43,733 nt of DNA. Origin: Novosphingobium sp. CF614. GTDB lineage: Bacteria > Pseudomonadota > Alphaproteobacteria > Sphingomonadales > Sphingomonadaceae. The notes under the pieces are model-generated. The model worked only from the letters and a program-made list of their open reading frames with translations, searched no databases and was not told the DNA's origin. Where the stretch lies: the NCBI RefSeq assembly GCF_900113255.1, contig NZ_FOOR01000022.1, positions 1 through 43,733 on the forward strand. The letters are read 5' to 3'. The translations under genes were made by a program, and so were the position numbers. Below, one piece after another: positions 15,272 to 23,916 of the stretch (positions are counted from its first letter, which is position 1; each line of letters begins with the position of its first letter).

Positions 15272-16693
15272 TCACACCAGCTTGCCGGGATTGAGCAGCC
15301 CCTGCGGATCGAGCGCGTGCTTGACGGCGCGCAGCATCGAGAGCGCGACCGGATCGCCGAGCCGCGCCAGTTCCTCGCGTTTGAGCTGGCCGATGCCGTG
15401 CTCGGCGGAGATCGAACCACCCCATTGGGTGACGAGGTCATGCACGCGCCGGCTGATCGCCTTGCCTTCGTTCTGCTGCCAGGCAAGCCCGTCGGCCACG
15501 TCCGGGGCGATGATATGGTAGTGGACGTTGCCGTCGCCCAGGTGCCCGAACGCGACCGCTTCGGTGCCCGGCCACTCCGCCTCGATCATCGGTGCGGTGG
15601 CCTCGACGAATTCCGGCATCTTCTCGACCGGGACGGAGATGTCGTGCTGGACCGCCGGTCCACGCTCGCGTTCGGCGGGGGCCACCGATTCCCGCAGCAG
15701 CCAGAAGGCCTCGGCCTGCGCCTCGCTGGCGGACATCGCCGCGTCTTCGAGCAGGCCCTTCTCGAAGGCTTCCGCCATCATCGCCTCGCAGCGCTCGCGC
15801 AAGGTGGCGACCGTGGAACGATCGGCGACGACTTCGATCAGGGCATACCACGCGTGGCTTCCCGCCAGCGGCGATCGCGCCGCGGGCAAGTGATGCAGGA
15901 CGGCTTCGAGGCTGGCCCGCGGCATCACCTCGAAGCCTTCGAGCGCATCGCCCGCCATATCCTCGCAGTGGAGCAACAGGGCGCGGGCCGCTCCGAGCGA
16001 GGGGATGCCCGCCCAGATCACCACCCGCTCGGCGACCGCCGGCAGCAGCTTGAGCGTGGCGGCGGTGACGATGCCCAGGGTGCCTTCCGAGCCGATCAGC
16101 AATTGCTTGAGGTCGAAGCCGCGATTGTCCTTCTTGAGCGGGGTCAGCGTCGAGAACACCTGCCCGTCGGCCAGCACTGCCTCCAGCCCGAGCACGAGCG
16201 CGCGCATCGAGCCGTGGCGCAGGACCTGCGAGCCGCCGGCATTGGTGGAGATGAGCCCGCCCACGGTCGCCGAACCCTTGCCGCCCAGGGTCAGCGGAAA
16301 GCGCAGATCCCGGGCTTCGACCGCTTCGTGCAGGGTCTGGAGGACCACGCCGGCCTCGCAAGTGACCCGGCGCGCCTCGCCGTCGATCTCGCGGATCGCG
16401 TTCATCCGCCGCAGGGAGAGCAGCACCGCATCGCCCGATTCGTCGGGCGTCGCTCCGCCGGACATGCCGCTGTTGCCGCCCTGGGGGACGATCGGCACGC
16501 CGTGCGCGGCGCAGAGGCGGACGAGCTCGGCGAGTTCCCCGGTGCTGCCCGGCGATGCCATGGCGCAGGCGCGCCCGGTGAAGCGGCCGCGCCAATCGGT
16601 GAGCCAGGGGGCGATCAGGTCGGGATCGCGCGTCAGGCCGCGCGGCCCGAGGCGAGCGGCGGCTTCGTCGAGAAAGGCGGCGGAAGTGGTCAT
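15272..16693 (-). CDS. FAD-linked 2-hydroxyacid oxidoreductase (GlcD / D-2-hydroxyglutarate dehydrogenase type)
   Basis: Flavoprotein of the VAO/PCMH fold that oxidises a D-2-hydroxyacid such as D-lactate, glycolate or D-2-hydroxyglutarate. The FAD-binding domain carries VPQGGNSGMSGGATP and LGGKGSATVGGLISTNAGG, then LLIGSEGTLGIVT. The C-terminal cap holds AFGHLGDGNVHYHI and ISAEHGIGQLKREEL, and the protein ends DPQGLLNPGKLV. These are the metal and substrate-binding His motifs of the D2HGDH/GlcD group. From the ATG at 16693 it has 473 residues. Twelve further residues are possible upstream, but MTTSAAFLDEAAARLG fits the family better. No GlcE/GlcF partner is adjacent, which favours a single-subunit D2HGDH-like enzyme. 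The exact substrate is unresolved. Confidence 0.85.
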   Translation of the reverse strand: MTTSAAFLDEAAARLGPRGLTRDPDLIAPWLTDWRGRFTGRACAMASPGSTGELAELVRLCAAHGVPIVPQGGNSGMSGGATPDESGDAVLLSLRRMNAIREIDGEARRVTCEAGVVLQTLHEAVEARDLRFPLTLGGKGSATVGGLISTNAGGSQVLRHGSMRALVLGLEAVLADGQVFSTLTPLKKDNRGFDLKQLLIGSEGTLGIVTAATLKLLPAVAERVVIWAGIPSLGAARALLLHCEDMAGDALEGFEVMPRASLEAVLHHLPAARSPLAGSHAWYALIEVVADRSTVATLRERCEAMMAEAFEKGLLEDAAMSASEAQAEAFWLLRESVAPAERERGPAVQHDISVPVEKMPEFVEATAPMIEAEWPGTEAVAFGHLGDGNVHYHIIAPDVADGLAWQQNEGKAISRRVHDLVTQWGGSISAEHGIGQLKREELARLGDPVALSMLRAVKHALDPQGLLNPGKLV

Positions 16694-16760
16694 CCCCGAA
16701 GCTATGGCACAGCCGGCGACCGGTTTCATCCTCCAGCTTCAGAATTGGAGGCTGGCAATA

Positions 16761-16788
16761 GCAGGCCGGCAGGCGCAGGCCGGCAGGC
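16761..16788. repeat. 14-bp direct duplication
   Basis: GCAGGCCGGCAGGC occurs twice in tandem (16761-16774 and 16775-16788) in the space between the FAD oxidoreductase and the divergent secreted protein. It looks like simple slippage, and no function is evident. Confidence 0.7.
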
Positions 16789-16882
16789 GCGGGTGGGCGG
16801 TTTGCCGAGTTAAGCGGTGGTTCAAGGTCTTGCGGTAAGGGAACAGGTTCGCCATGGCTGCGTTCCGGGGAACCGCTCCAGT

Positions 16883-17476
16883 ATGAATTTCGTTTCGGCA
16901 TTGCTCTATCCGATTGCCCTGCTGCTTCCGGCGGCGAGCGGGATCGAGAGCGATTCGAGGGCGGACGCGGCGATGGAACGGGCCGGGGCGCCGCAAGCCT
17001 ATGCCTGGCCCGCGATGCCGCCGCGGGTGCCGATGCCGGGCTGGCCTGTCGCGACAGGAGCATTCCAGAACGGGGAGCCCGAGGCGGGTTGGCAAGTGCG
17101 CATCGAACAGCGCATGCAGATTCGCATTACGCCGCGCGCCTCGTTGCCGATGCCGCCGGACATGTTCGTCGGCATACCCGATGACGACTTCGGCGTGCAC
17201 TTCAGCGAGCGCAAGATCGGGAACTGCCTGTCGATCGCGGAGATCGGCGGTGTCCAGCCCGATCGCGGCACGCGCCTGTTGCTCTACATGCGGGACCGGC
17301 GGCTGGTGGCCGCCGAACTGGAGCGTTCATGCCGCGCGCGGGATTTCTATTCCGGGTTCTACCTCGCGCGGACCCCGGACGGGCAGCTGTGCATCGATCG
17401 CGACACCCTGCTTTCGCGCAGCGGAATGAACTGCAAGCTGACGCGTATCCGCCAGCTTGTCGAAAGCGATCGCTGA
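16883..17476 (+). CDS. Secreted hypothetical protein
   Basis: I do not recognise this family. From the ATG at 16883 it has 197 residues beginning with a signal peptide (MNFVSALLYPIALLLPAASG). A Pro-rich segment follows (WPAMPPRVPMPGWP), then a conserved-looking core VRIEQRMQIRITPR and HFSERKIGNCLSIAEIGGVQ, and a C-terminal part with several Cys (RSCRARDFYSGFYL, GQLCIDRDTLLSRSG, MNCKL). The four or five Cys suggest disulfides in the periplasm. The frame is open to 16817, but the upstream residues would bury the signal peptide. A perfect hairpin lies 48 bp after the stop. The neighbours give no functional hint. Confidence 0.7.
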   Translation: MNFVSALLYPIALLLPAASGIESDSRADAAMERAGAPQAYAWPAMPPRVPMPGWPVATGAFQNGEPEAGWQVRIEQRMQIRITPRASLPMPPDMFVGIPDDDFGVHFSERKIGNCLSIAEIGGVQPDRGTRLLLYMRDRRLVAAELERSCRARDFYSGFYLARTPDGQLCIDRDTLLSRSGMNCKLTRIRQLVESDR

Positions 17477-17524
17477 GCGGTTGATCGCCGGCAGGGCGAG
17501 CCGGGCCGGAATTCCTTGACTTTG

Positions 17525-17547
17525 GCGCCCTTTCGCGCAAAGGGCGC
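17525..17547 (+). terminator. Hairpin between the secreted protein and the helicase
   Basis: GCGCCCTTT at 17525-17533 pairs perfectly with AAAGGGCGC at 17539-17547 around a 5-nt loop. It is well placed to end the upstream transcript. No T-run follows. Confidence 0.5.
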
Positions 17548-17640
17548 GCTGTCGCGCAAACGGTAAGCGACGGGGCGTCAAGTCCCGTCCCGGACCAGTT
17601 TGGCGCAGATACCCTGAATCTTCCGGAAAATCTTTCGCCT

Positions 17641-19068
17641 ATGAGCTTTGCCGACCTCGGCCTGTCTGATGAATTGCTGCAAGCGGTCGAGACCGCGGGC
17701 TATACGGAGCCGACTCCGATCCAGGAGCAGGCGATCCCGTCGGTCCTGATGATGAAGGACCTTATCGGCATCGCCCAGACCGGCACCGGTAAGACCGCCA
17801 GCTTCGTGCTGCCGATGATCGATATCCTTGCGCACGGCCGCCGGCGGGCGCTGATGCCGCGTTCGCTGATCCTGGAGCCGACTCGCGAACTGGCGGCGCA
17901 AGTCGCCGAGAATTTCGAGAAGTACGGCAAGAACCACGATCTGAAGATGGTGCTGCTGATCGGCGGCGTGCAGATGGGCGATCAGCTCAAGGCCTTGTCC
18001 GAGGGCGTCGACGTGCTGATCGCCACGCCGGGCCGCCTGATGGACCTGTTCGAGCGCGGCAAGATCCTGCTCACCGGCTGCGAGATGCTCGTCATCGACG
18101 AAGCGGACCGCATGCTCGACATGGGCTTCATTCCGGACATCGAGAACATCTGCTCGAAGCTGCCGACCAATCGGCAGACGCTGCTGTTTTCGGCGACGAT
18201 GCCGCCGCCGATCAAGAAGCTGGCCGACCGCTTCCTTTCGAACCCGAAATACATCGAGGCTGCACGGCCGGCGACGGCCAATGTCAACATCGCCCAGCAC
18301 AAGGTCGCGGTGCCGGCCAGGAAGAAGCGCGAGGTGCTGCGTCAGTTGCTGCGCACCGACAACGTGTCGACCGCGATCGTCTTCTGCAATCGCAAGACCA
18401 CCGTGCGCGAACTGGCCAAGAGCCTCAAGGGCCACGGTTTTGCCGCCGGCGAGATTCACGGCGACATGGACCAGTCCTCGCGCATTGCCGAGCTTGACCG
18501 CTTCAAGGCCGGCGACATCAACATCCTGGTCGCGTCCGACGTCGCTGCGCGCGGGCTCGACGTGAAGGGCGTGTCCCACGTCTTCAACTTCGACACGCCC
18601 TGGCACCCGGACGACTACATCCACCGCATCGGCCGCACCGGGCGTGCCGGCGCCACCGGCCGCGCGTTCACTTTCGTCGCGCCCGAGGATGCCGAGGCGA
18701 TCGCCAATGTCGAGAAGCTGACCGGCGGCAAGATCCCGGTCTATGCCCTGGCGCTCGATGATGCCGGTGAGGAGCGGATCGAACGGCCGGGCCGGGAAGA
18801 CGAGCCCCAACCCAGACGGGGAGGGCGCGAAAAGCGACAGGAGCGCACCGAACGCGCGCCCCGCCGCGAAGCGCCCGTCAAAGAATCACCCCGCGAAGCG
18901 CGAGTCGAGGAACCACGCAGCGAAGCGCGCGTCGAAGAGCCGCGCCGCGAGACGCGTGCCGAAGAGCCACGTCGCGAACGCCGCCCGCGCCGGTCCGAAC
19001 CGGCGCCTGTAGGCGAGGGCTGGAACGGTCCGGTTCCCGACTTCCTGAGTGTTTCCGCGCTTGCCTGA
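17641..19068 (+). CDS. DEAD-box ATP-dependent RNA helicase (RhlE-like)
   Basis: Cytoplasmic RNA helicase for RNA remodelling, likely in ribosome assembly or mRNA decay. The motifs run in order: FADLGLSDELLQAVETAGY with Q-motif PTPIQEQAIP, AQTGTGKT (Walker A), PTRELAAQ, TPGRLMD, DEAD as VIDEADRMLDMGF, SAT in FSATMPPP, then the second RecA domain with VASDVAARGLDVKGV and HRIGRTGRAG. The core ends near residue 370. The remaining roughly 100 residues are a low-complexity tail of alternating Arg/Glu/Pro units (EEPRRE-like), commonly an RNA-binding, disordered extension. The stop codon lies inside the first copy of a 14-bp tandem repeat, so the C-terminal end may have shifted through repeat changes. 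Confidence 0.95.
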   Translation: MSFADLGLSDELLQAVETAGYTEPTPIQEQAIPSVLMMKDLIGIAQTGTGKTASFVLPMIDILAHGRRRALMPRSLILEPTRELAAQVAENFEKYGKNHDLKMVLLIGGVQMGDQLKALSEGVDVLIATPGRLMDLFERGKILLTGCEMLVIDEADRMLDMGFIPDIENICSKLPTNRQTLLFSATMPPPIKKLADRFLSNPKYIEAARPATANVNIAQHKVAVPARKKREVLRQLLRTDNVSTAIVFCNRKTTVRELAKSLKGHGFAAGEIHGDMDQSSRIAELDRFKAGDINILVASDVAARGLDVKGVSHVFNFDTPWHPDDYIHRIGRTGRAGATGRAFTFVAPEDAEAIANVEKLTGGKIPVYALALDDAGEERIERPGREDEPQPRRGGREKRQERTERAPRREAPVKESPREARVEEPRSEARVEEPRRETRAEEPRRERRPRRSEPAPVGEGWNGPVPDFLSVSALA

Positions 19069-19119
19069 ATTCGGGGGCCTGAATTCGGGGGCCTGAATTT
19101 AGGGGCCTGAATTCGGGCG
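19064..19119. repeat. 14-bp tandem repeat, four copies, spanning a stop codon
   Basis: The unit CCTGAATTCGGGGG occurs at 19064, 19078, 19092 (two changes) and 19106 (last two bases CG). The first copy contains the TGA stop of the helicase gene. The array fills the whole 54-bp gap between the helicase and the convergent GGDEF-EAL gene. Confidence 0.92.
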
Positions 19120-19122
19120 CGC

Positions 19123-21009
19123 TCAAATCCGCTGGCGTCGCTGGGCAGGACGCGGCGCGGCGGCCGCGCGCCGGGCGGAGGTGGGTTGTGCGGTAAGCGG
19201 AATTCCATGCGGATTGGTCGCGGCGTGCCGCATCAGCAGGTGCGCCACCGCGCCGCGATCCACCCCGCGCGAGAAATGGAAGCCCTGGCCAAGTTCGCAT
19301 CCCAGTTTCCGCAGCCGGGCAGCCTGCTCGGCCGTCTCCACGCCCTCCGCCGTGACCGCCGCGCCAAGCTTGCGGGCGATGGCGACCAGGCCGGCAATGA
19401 TCGTCCCGCTGACATCGTCTTCGGGGAGCCTGGCGGTGAAGGACTGGTCGATCTTGATGAAGTCGACCGGAAGGTCCAGCAGATGGGTCAGCGATGCGAA
19501 GCCGGTGCCGAAGTCGTCGAGCGCGATGCGCACGCCGTTTTCCCGGAGCGCCGTCACCGCGTCGATCACCGGCCTGTCGCGATGGCCGATGTAGACGGTC
19601 TCGGTCACTTCCAGGACGAGGCGGTCGAACAGCGAGTCATCGACGAATATTTCGTTCAACGCGGCCTGCAACCGCCCGCCTCGCAAGTCCACGGCGGTGA
19701 CGTTGACGCTGACGTGGCCGAAATCGATTCCCAGGTTGAGCCAGCTTCGCATGTCGTCACAGACTACCGAGAACATGCGGTGCGTCAGTACGGACGCGAT
19801 GCGCGCATCGCTCGTCGCTTCGGCGAAGGTGGCGGCGGACAGGATGTCTCCAGTGGGCGAAGTCATCCGGCAGAGCGCTTCCAGGCCGACGATCCGCTGA
19901 TCGTCCAGGCGAACGATCGGCTGATACCAGGCATCGATGCGACCTTCCTTGAGCGCCGCGTCGAGGCTTTCTATCGATGAGAGCCGGGCGGCCATCCGCG
20001 TATCGATGCCGGGCCGATAACGCATGAAGCCGCCGCGATTGGTTTCCTTGGCATGGTAGAGTGCAAGATCGGCGTAGCGGTGCACGAGGTTGGGACTGTT
20101 TTCACCTCCCGCCACCACCGCCGCGCCCATGGTGGCTTCGGGGACGATCGAAAAAAGCTTGAAATCGATCGGGGGGGCAAGGACATCGTATACCGCGTGG
20201 GCCGTCCGCGTAAGGTCCCGCAGCCGCTCGGGATCCTTTATCAGGATGACGAATTCGTCTCCGCCGATACGGAACGCGCTGTCCGGGATGGCGAACCGGG
20301 CAAGGCGGGAGGCCACTTCCTGCAGCAGCCTGTCGCCCGCGCTGTGACCGAAAGTGTCGTTGATCGTCTTCAGATTGTCGAGATCGATCACCAGCAGCGC
20401 CCAACTGCCGGGTTCCTCGCAGTTCAAGTGGGCCAGGGCCCTGGCGAAGCTGCCGCGGTTGGGCAATCGCGTCAGCGCGTCGGTATTCGCGCGGTGCTCG
20501 CGATCGGTCACGCGCTGGTGGCGCGCGAATGCCAGATCGGACAAGTGAAGGCATATGTCCACCATCTGGCGCTCTTCGTCCGTGGGGCCGCGCGGCTCCC
20601 GGAAATAAAGCGCGAACGTGGCAAGGACGATGCCCGATGCGTCGACCAGCGGCGATGACCAGCAAGCCTTGAGCCCCTGGGCGAGCACCGCTTGCTGGAA
20701 GGCGGGGAATGGCGTCCAGCGCGGATCGGTCGCTATGTCGGTTACCGCGACGGGCTGGCCGATATAGGCGGCCGTTCCGCAGGAACCGACGTTGGGGCCG
20801 ATCGCCAGGTTGTCCAGCGATCGCGAATAGGCTTCGGACAAGCTTGGCGCGGACAGGGAACGAACCGTGCCGCTTCGATCGACGGTCAGGACCGAGCAGA
20901 CAACGCCCTGAAAGCGCGCTTCGATCTGCAGGCAGATGTGATCCATCACTTCTGCCAGAGATGCGCCTTTCGCAATCAATTCAAGTATCGCTACCTTGAA
21001 TTTGAGCAC
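19123..21009 (-). CDS. GAF-GGDEF-EAL c-di-GMP turnover protein
   Basis: Predicted soluble bifunctional enzyme making and/or degrading cyclic di-GMP. An N-terminal GAF sensor domain spans about residues 5-160 (GPNVGSCGTAAYIGQPV, WSSPLVDASG). The GGDEF domain covers about 170-335 with an intact RIGGDEF at 247-253. The EAL domain covers about 345-600 with EAL at 377-379, VNVTAVDL, EVTETVY, DDFGTGFASL, KIDQSF and AEGVET, so the residues needed for phosphodiesterase activity look present. The inhibitory RxxD site before GGDEF reads AIPD, so product inhibition there is not expected. The start is GTG at 21009. The C-terminal 30 residues are Ala/Arg/Pro-rich. Whether one activity dominates cannot be read from sequence. 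Confidence 0.93.
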   Translation of the reverse strand: MLKFKVAILELIAKGASLAEVMDHICLQIEARFQGVVCSVLTVDRSGTVRSLSAPSLSEAYSRSLDNLAIGPNVGSCGTAAYIGQPVAVTDIATDPRWTPFPAFQQAVLAQGLKACWSSPLVDASGIVLATFALYFREPRGPTDEERQMVDICLHLSDLAFARHQRVTDREHRANTDALTRLPNRGSFARALAHLNCEEPGSWALLVIDLDNLKTINDTFGHSAGDRLLQEVASRLARFAIPDSAFRIGGDEFVILIKDPERLRDLTRTAHAVYDVLAPPIDFKLFSIVPEATMGAAVVAGGENSPNLVHRYADLALYHAKETNRGGFMRYRPGIDTRMAARLSSIESLDAALKEGRIDAWYQPIVRLDDQRIVGLEALCRMTSPTGDILSAATFAEATSDARIASVLTHRMFSVVCDDMRSWLNLGIDFGHVSVNVTAVDLRGGRLQAALNEIFVDDSLFDRLVLEVTETVYIGHRDRPVIDAVTALRENGVRIALDDFGTGFASLTHLLDLPVDFIKIDQSFTARLPEDDVSGTIIAGLVAIARKLGAAVTAEGVETAEQAARLRKLGCELGQGFHFSRGVDRGAVAHLLMRHAATNPHGIPLTAQPTSARRAAAAPRPAQRRQRI

Positions 21010-21164
21010 GCCTCATCCAATCCGTTTTGACGGTATAGGCGATGCATCCTAAAGGACCGAGGTTAATCGACTCCTTAGATAGTCCCGTATCTTTGAACGA
21101 TACGGCGCGAAAAAGCATGTCGTCTGACGATTCCCACCAGCCTGGCAGCGGTTGTATCGTGGGT

Positions 21165-21193
21165 GGACGCCCGTCCGATCAGGCCGGGCGTCC
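21165..21193 (-). terminator. Hairpin after the TorF-like porin gene
   Basis: GGACGCCCG at 21165-21173 pairs perfectly with CGGGCGTCC at 21185-21193 (11-nt loop). It lies about 33 bp beyond the stop of the porin gene on the minus strand. In the plus direction a short T-containing stretch follows, but no plus-strand gene ends there. Confidence 0.5.
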
Positions 21194-21226
21194 TAATTTC
21201 AGGCCGGGTTCACGGCCCGCCGCCGG

Positions 21227-22066
21227 TCAGAATCCGGCGGAAAGCGAGAACAGCACCGTCGATCCCGCGATCGAGGAGCCGTCCTTGGTCGAGGAGAAGT
21301 TGGGCTGCAGGTAAGCGGCATCCGACTTCGAGATATCGGTGTCCACATAGGCCACGCCCAGCGTCACCGGCCCAAGCGCGAGATCGGCGCCGAGCATCCA
21401 GTCCAGGTATTCGCCGGTCGGCGCGACGCTGGTGCCGTTGGGGCCCAGGCCCGGGTTGCCGTTCGAATAGCCGAGGTGCGCCTTCAACGTGATCGGAGTG
21501 CTCGGCACCCCGCCGCTGAGGTCGGTCCACAAGTAGAGGTTGTCCTGCTTCTGGCCTGCGCTCTCGGGAGTGTTAGAGAAGTTGCCCAGCGCTTCCTGCT
21601 TGGGGGCGTAGGCGACGCCGACCAGCGCCTTGACCGGGCCCAGGGTGCCGGATGCCTTCACGTAGGGCTCGGCGAAGTCGGTGGTGTCGGCACCGCCCGG
21701 ATACATATACCAGGTCAGGCCCACGTCGAGCGTCACGCCGCTCGCCACTTCGGTGGAATAGCCGCCGTAGAGGTCGAGTTCCATGTTGGAGCCGCCGAAC
21801 GTGCCCCAGCCGGCAAGGTTCGAGGCCCAGGTGCCGGCATAGAAGCCGCTGGCGTGCGTGACGGAGAGGCCGGCCTGCACGGCCATTTCCTTGTCGGACT
21901 GCGAAACGCCGCGAAAGCGGTAGTCGGAAACCAGGGCTGCACTGCCCGCGACGGTGAATTCGTCCGGTGCTTCCTCCTGCGCCAGCGCGGGGCTGGAAAA
22001 GGCGAGGCACATGGCGGCAAGTCCGGCCCCAAGACAGGAACGGCCGGAGAGAAGACGAGTTTTCAT
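21227..22066 (-). CDS. TorF-family putative porin
   Basis: Predicted outer-membrane barrel protein of the TorF/Gcw_chp family, often found where specific small solutes are taken up. The ATG at 22066 gives 279 residues with a clear signal peptide (ending SSPALA) and a GAGGGTG ribosome-binding site. The family hallmark comes right after cleavage: TVAGSAALVSDYRFRGVSQSD. Alternating strands follow (FYAGTWASNL, MELDLYGGYS, VTLDVGLTWYMYPGG), ending with VLFSLSAGF, a terminal Phe. A longer frame to 22438 is not credible because it lacks a signal at its own start. It lies downstream of the carbonic anhydrase-SulP pair, separated from it by a strong hairpin. One copy of the 16-bp repeated element is 164 bp upstream. 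Confidence 0.85.
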   Translation of the reverse strand: MKTRLLSGRSCLGAGLAAMCLAFSSPALAQEEAPDEFTVAGSAALVSDYRFRGVSQSDKEMAVQAGLSVTHASGFYAGTWASNLAGWGTFGGSNMELDLYGGYSTEVASGVTLDVGLTWYMYPGGADTTDFAEPYVKASGTLGPVKALVGVAYAPKQEALGNFSNTPESAGQKQDNLYLWTDLSGGVPSTPITLKAHLGYSNGNPGLGPNGTSVAPTGEYLDWMLGADLALGPVTLGVAYVDTDISKSDAAYLQPNFSSTKDGSSIAGSTVLFSLSAGF

Positions 22067-22229
22067 TATCGGAACACCCTCATGATGCTGTGGCAAGTTG
22101 TCGTGCCGTGTTGCTGTGGTTGTCTGTTCCGTCCTGCGGCCGGAATGCCGGGCGCCGCTGCGTGGCGCGCCCGTTTCATGCCGGCCTTCACCCGATACGG
22201 ACGCCACTTGTCCGCGGGCTTGCGGCTTG

Positions 22230-22245
22230 GTGACGAAGTGTTGCC
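22230..22245 (+). promoter_or_regulatory. 16-bp repeated element, copy A (upstream of the porin gene)
   Basis: GTGACGAAGTGTTGCC is identical to copy C at 27912-27927 and differs from copy B at 24702-24717 in two bases. It lies between the SulP operon terminator and the porin start, in the intergenic space expected to hold the porin promoter. Confidence 0.45.
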
Positions 22246-22272
22246 GAAAGTCGAAGATGCCGCCGATACAAG

Positions 22273-22303
22273 GCCGGGCGGATGCGCAAGGCATCCGCCC
22301 GGC
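22273..22303 (-). terminator. Strong hairpin ending the carbonic anhydrase-SulP operon
   Basis: GCCGGGCGGATGC at 22273-22285 pairs perfectly over 13 bp with 22291-22303, with a 5-nt loop. It is 47 bp past the SulP stop. On the minus strand it is followed by CTTGTAT, only slightly T-rich. Confidence 0.7.
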
Positions 22304-22350
22304 AGGTGCGGAAACCGGATGTGAGGGTATCCGGCTTCCAGGCGAAGTTG

Positions 22351-23916
22351 TCAGTCGATCGCAGGCAAGGCGCGCAGGATCGTCTCGGACCCGGTGACGC
22401 GATCCCGGCGCCCCGATTGGCGGCGGCGTGCGATCCACTCGGAAAGGGTTTCCGCGGTGGTGTGGTCCATCGCCTTGACGCGGTTGAGGTCGAGGTGGAC
22501 CGGCCGGTGGTCGGGCTGCTTTTCCAGCACCGCGTTCAACCGCGTGAGGCCGACGAAAGTCGCGGCCCCGTCCAGCTCGACGCGGGTTTCCTCGTCCTCT
22601 TGATGTTCACGCACCTTGAGGCGCAAGTGCCTGAAGTGCGGCAGCAGTTCCACCACCGAGAGCGCCAGGCCGACGAGAACGCCGGTCAGCAGGTCGGCCG
22701 TAAGCACCAGCACGAAAGTCACCGCCCAGATTATCGCCGGCAAGTGGCCATGCGCCTTGAACAGGTGCCGAACGTGCTTGAGGCTGACCAGGCGCCAGCC
22801 GGTCACCACCAGGACGCCGCCCAGCGCCGCCATCGGCACTTCGCGCAGCAGCCACGGCAGCAGCGCCACGAAGCCGAGGATCCACACGCCGTGCAGGATC
22901 GTCGAGAGCCGGGTCCTGGCCCCCGCCTGCACGTTTGCAGAACTGCGCACGATGACGCCGGTCATCGGCAGGGCGCCGAACAGGCCGCACAGCAAGTTGC
23001 CGACGCCCTGCGCGCCCAGCTCCTTGTCGTACTTCGTGCGCACGCCGTCGTGCATGCGGTCGACCGCGGCGGCGGAGAGCAGTGTTTCGGCGCTGGCGAT
23101 GAAAGCGATGGCGAGCGCGGCGACGATCAGCGAGGGGCTCGCCAGCGGCGCGAACCATTCCAGGCTCGTGGGCAGGGCGAAGGCGGCGCCGATCGATTCG
23201 GGCACCTGGATCCGCGCTACGTCGAGGCCGGTGCCCCAGGCGGCCACGGTCGCCGCGACGACGCCGAGCAGGGCACCGGGAACGAGCGCCATCGATTTCG
23301 GCCGCAGCTTTTCCCATCCCAGCATGACCGCGATGGTCAATACGCCGAGCGCGAGGGCGAATTCGGTCGCGGCGATATTGCCGAAGTCGAGGCCCAGGAT
23401 GCGCGCGGGGATCATGGCCATATTATCGAGGCCGCTGGACAGCGGCTTCTCGTCGAACAGGATGTGGAACTGTCCGATCACGATCAGCGCGCCGATGCCC
23501 GCGAGCATGCCGTGGACCACCGCCGGGCTGATCGCGCGGAACAGGCCACCCAGCTTCAGGGCGCCGGCGATGACCTGGAACAGCCCGGCCAGCAGCAGCA
23601 CCGGGCCAAGCGCCTCCAGGCCGTTTTCGCGCACGAACTCGAAGACGATGACGGCGAGACCGGCGGCGGGACCGCTGACCTGGAGCGGCGAGCCGGCCAG
23701 CAGGCCGACCACAATGCCGCCGATGATTCCGGTGACGAGCCCCTTTTCCGGCGGCACGCCAGAGGCGATGGCGATGCCCATGCATAGCGGCATCGCCACC
23801 AGGAACACGACGATGGAGGCGGTGAAGTCACGCCCGAAATGCGCGAAGGGGCCGCTTCGTTCCAGGCCCTCGGCGGCACGCGTGCTTGCGCCCGTACTTG
23901 CCATGGCCCCGCTCAT
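22351..23916 (-). CDS. SulP-family anion transporter, probable bicarbonate uptake
   Basis: Inner-membrane anion transporter of 521 residues. The N-terminal 400 residues hold the SulP transmembrane core, with ASIVVFLVAMPLCMGIAIASG, GIIGGIVVGLLAGSPLQVSGP and the central FIASAETLLSAAAVDRM. A C-terminal STAS domain (about 430-521) contains VHLDLNRVKAMDHTTAETL. Its start overlaps the stop of the carbonic anhydrase gene by 4 bp (ATGA). In known systems, SulP transporters coupled to a carbonic anhydrase move bicarbonate, so bicarbonate is a better guess than sulfate here. No sulfate-assimilation gene is adjacent. Substrate and energy coupling are inferred. Confidence 0.88.
   Translation of the reverse strand: MSGAMASTGASTRAAEGLERSGPFAHFGRDFTASIVVFLVAMPLCMGIAIASGVPPEKGLVTGIIGGIVVGLLAGSPLQVSGPAAGLAVIVFEFVRENGLEALGPVLLLAGLFQVIAGALKLGGLFRAISPAVVHGMLAGIGALIVIGQFHILFDEKPLSSGLDNMAMIPARILGLDFGNIAATEFALALGVLTIAVMLGWEKLRPKSMALVPGALLGVVAATVAAWGTGLDVARIQVPESIGAAFALPTSLEWFAPLASPSLIVAALAIAFIASAETLLSAAAVDRMHDGVRTKYDKELGAQGVGNLLCGLFGALPMTGVIVRSSANVQAGARTRLSTILHGVWILGFVALLPWLLREVPMAALGGVLVVTGWRLVSLKHVRHLFKAHGHLPAIIWAVTFVLVLTADLLTGVLVGLALSVVELLPHFRHLRLKVREHQEDEETRVELDGAATFVGLTRLNAVLEKQPDHRPVHLDLNRVKAMDHTTAETLSEWIARRRQSGRRDRVTGSETILRALPAID

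Noticed and set aside
22351..23916. Sulfate permease as the function of the SulP gene
   Set aside because: The SulP fold allows it, but tight coupling to a carbonic anhydrase and the absence of sulfur-assimilation genes make bicarbonate the better inference.
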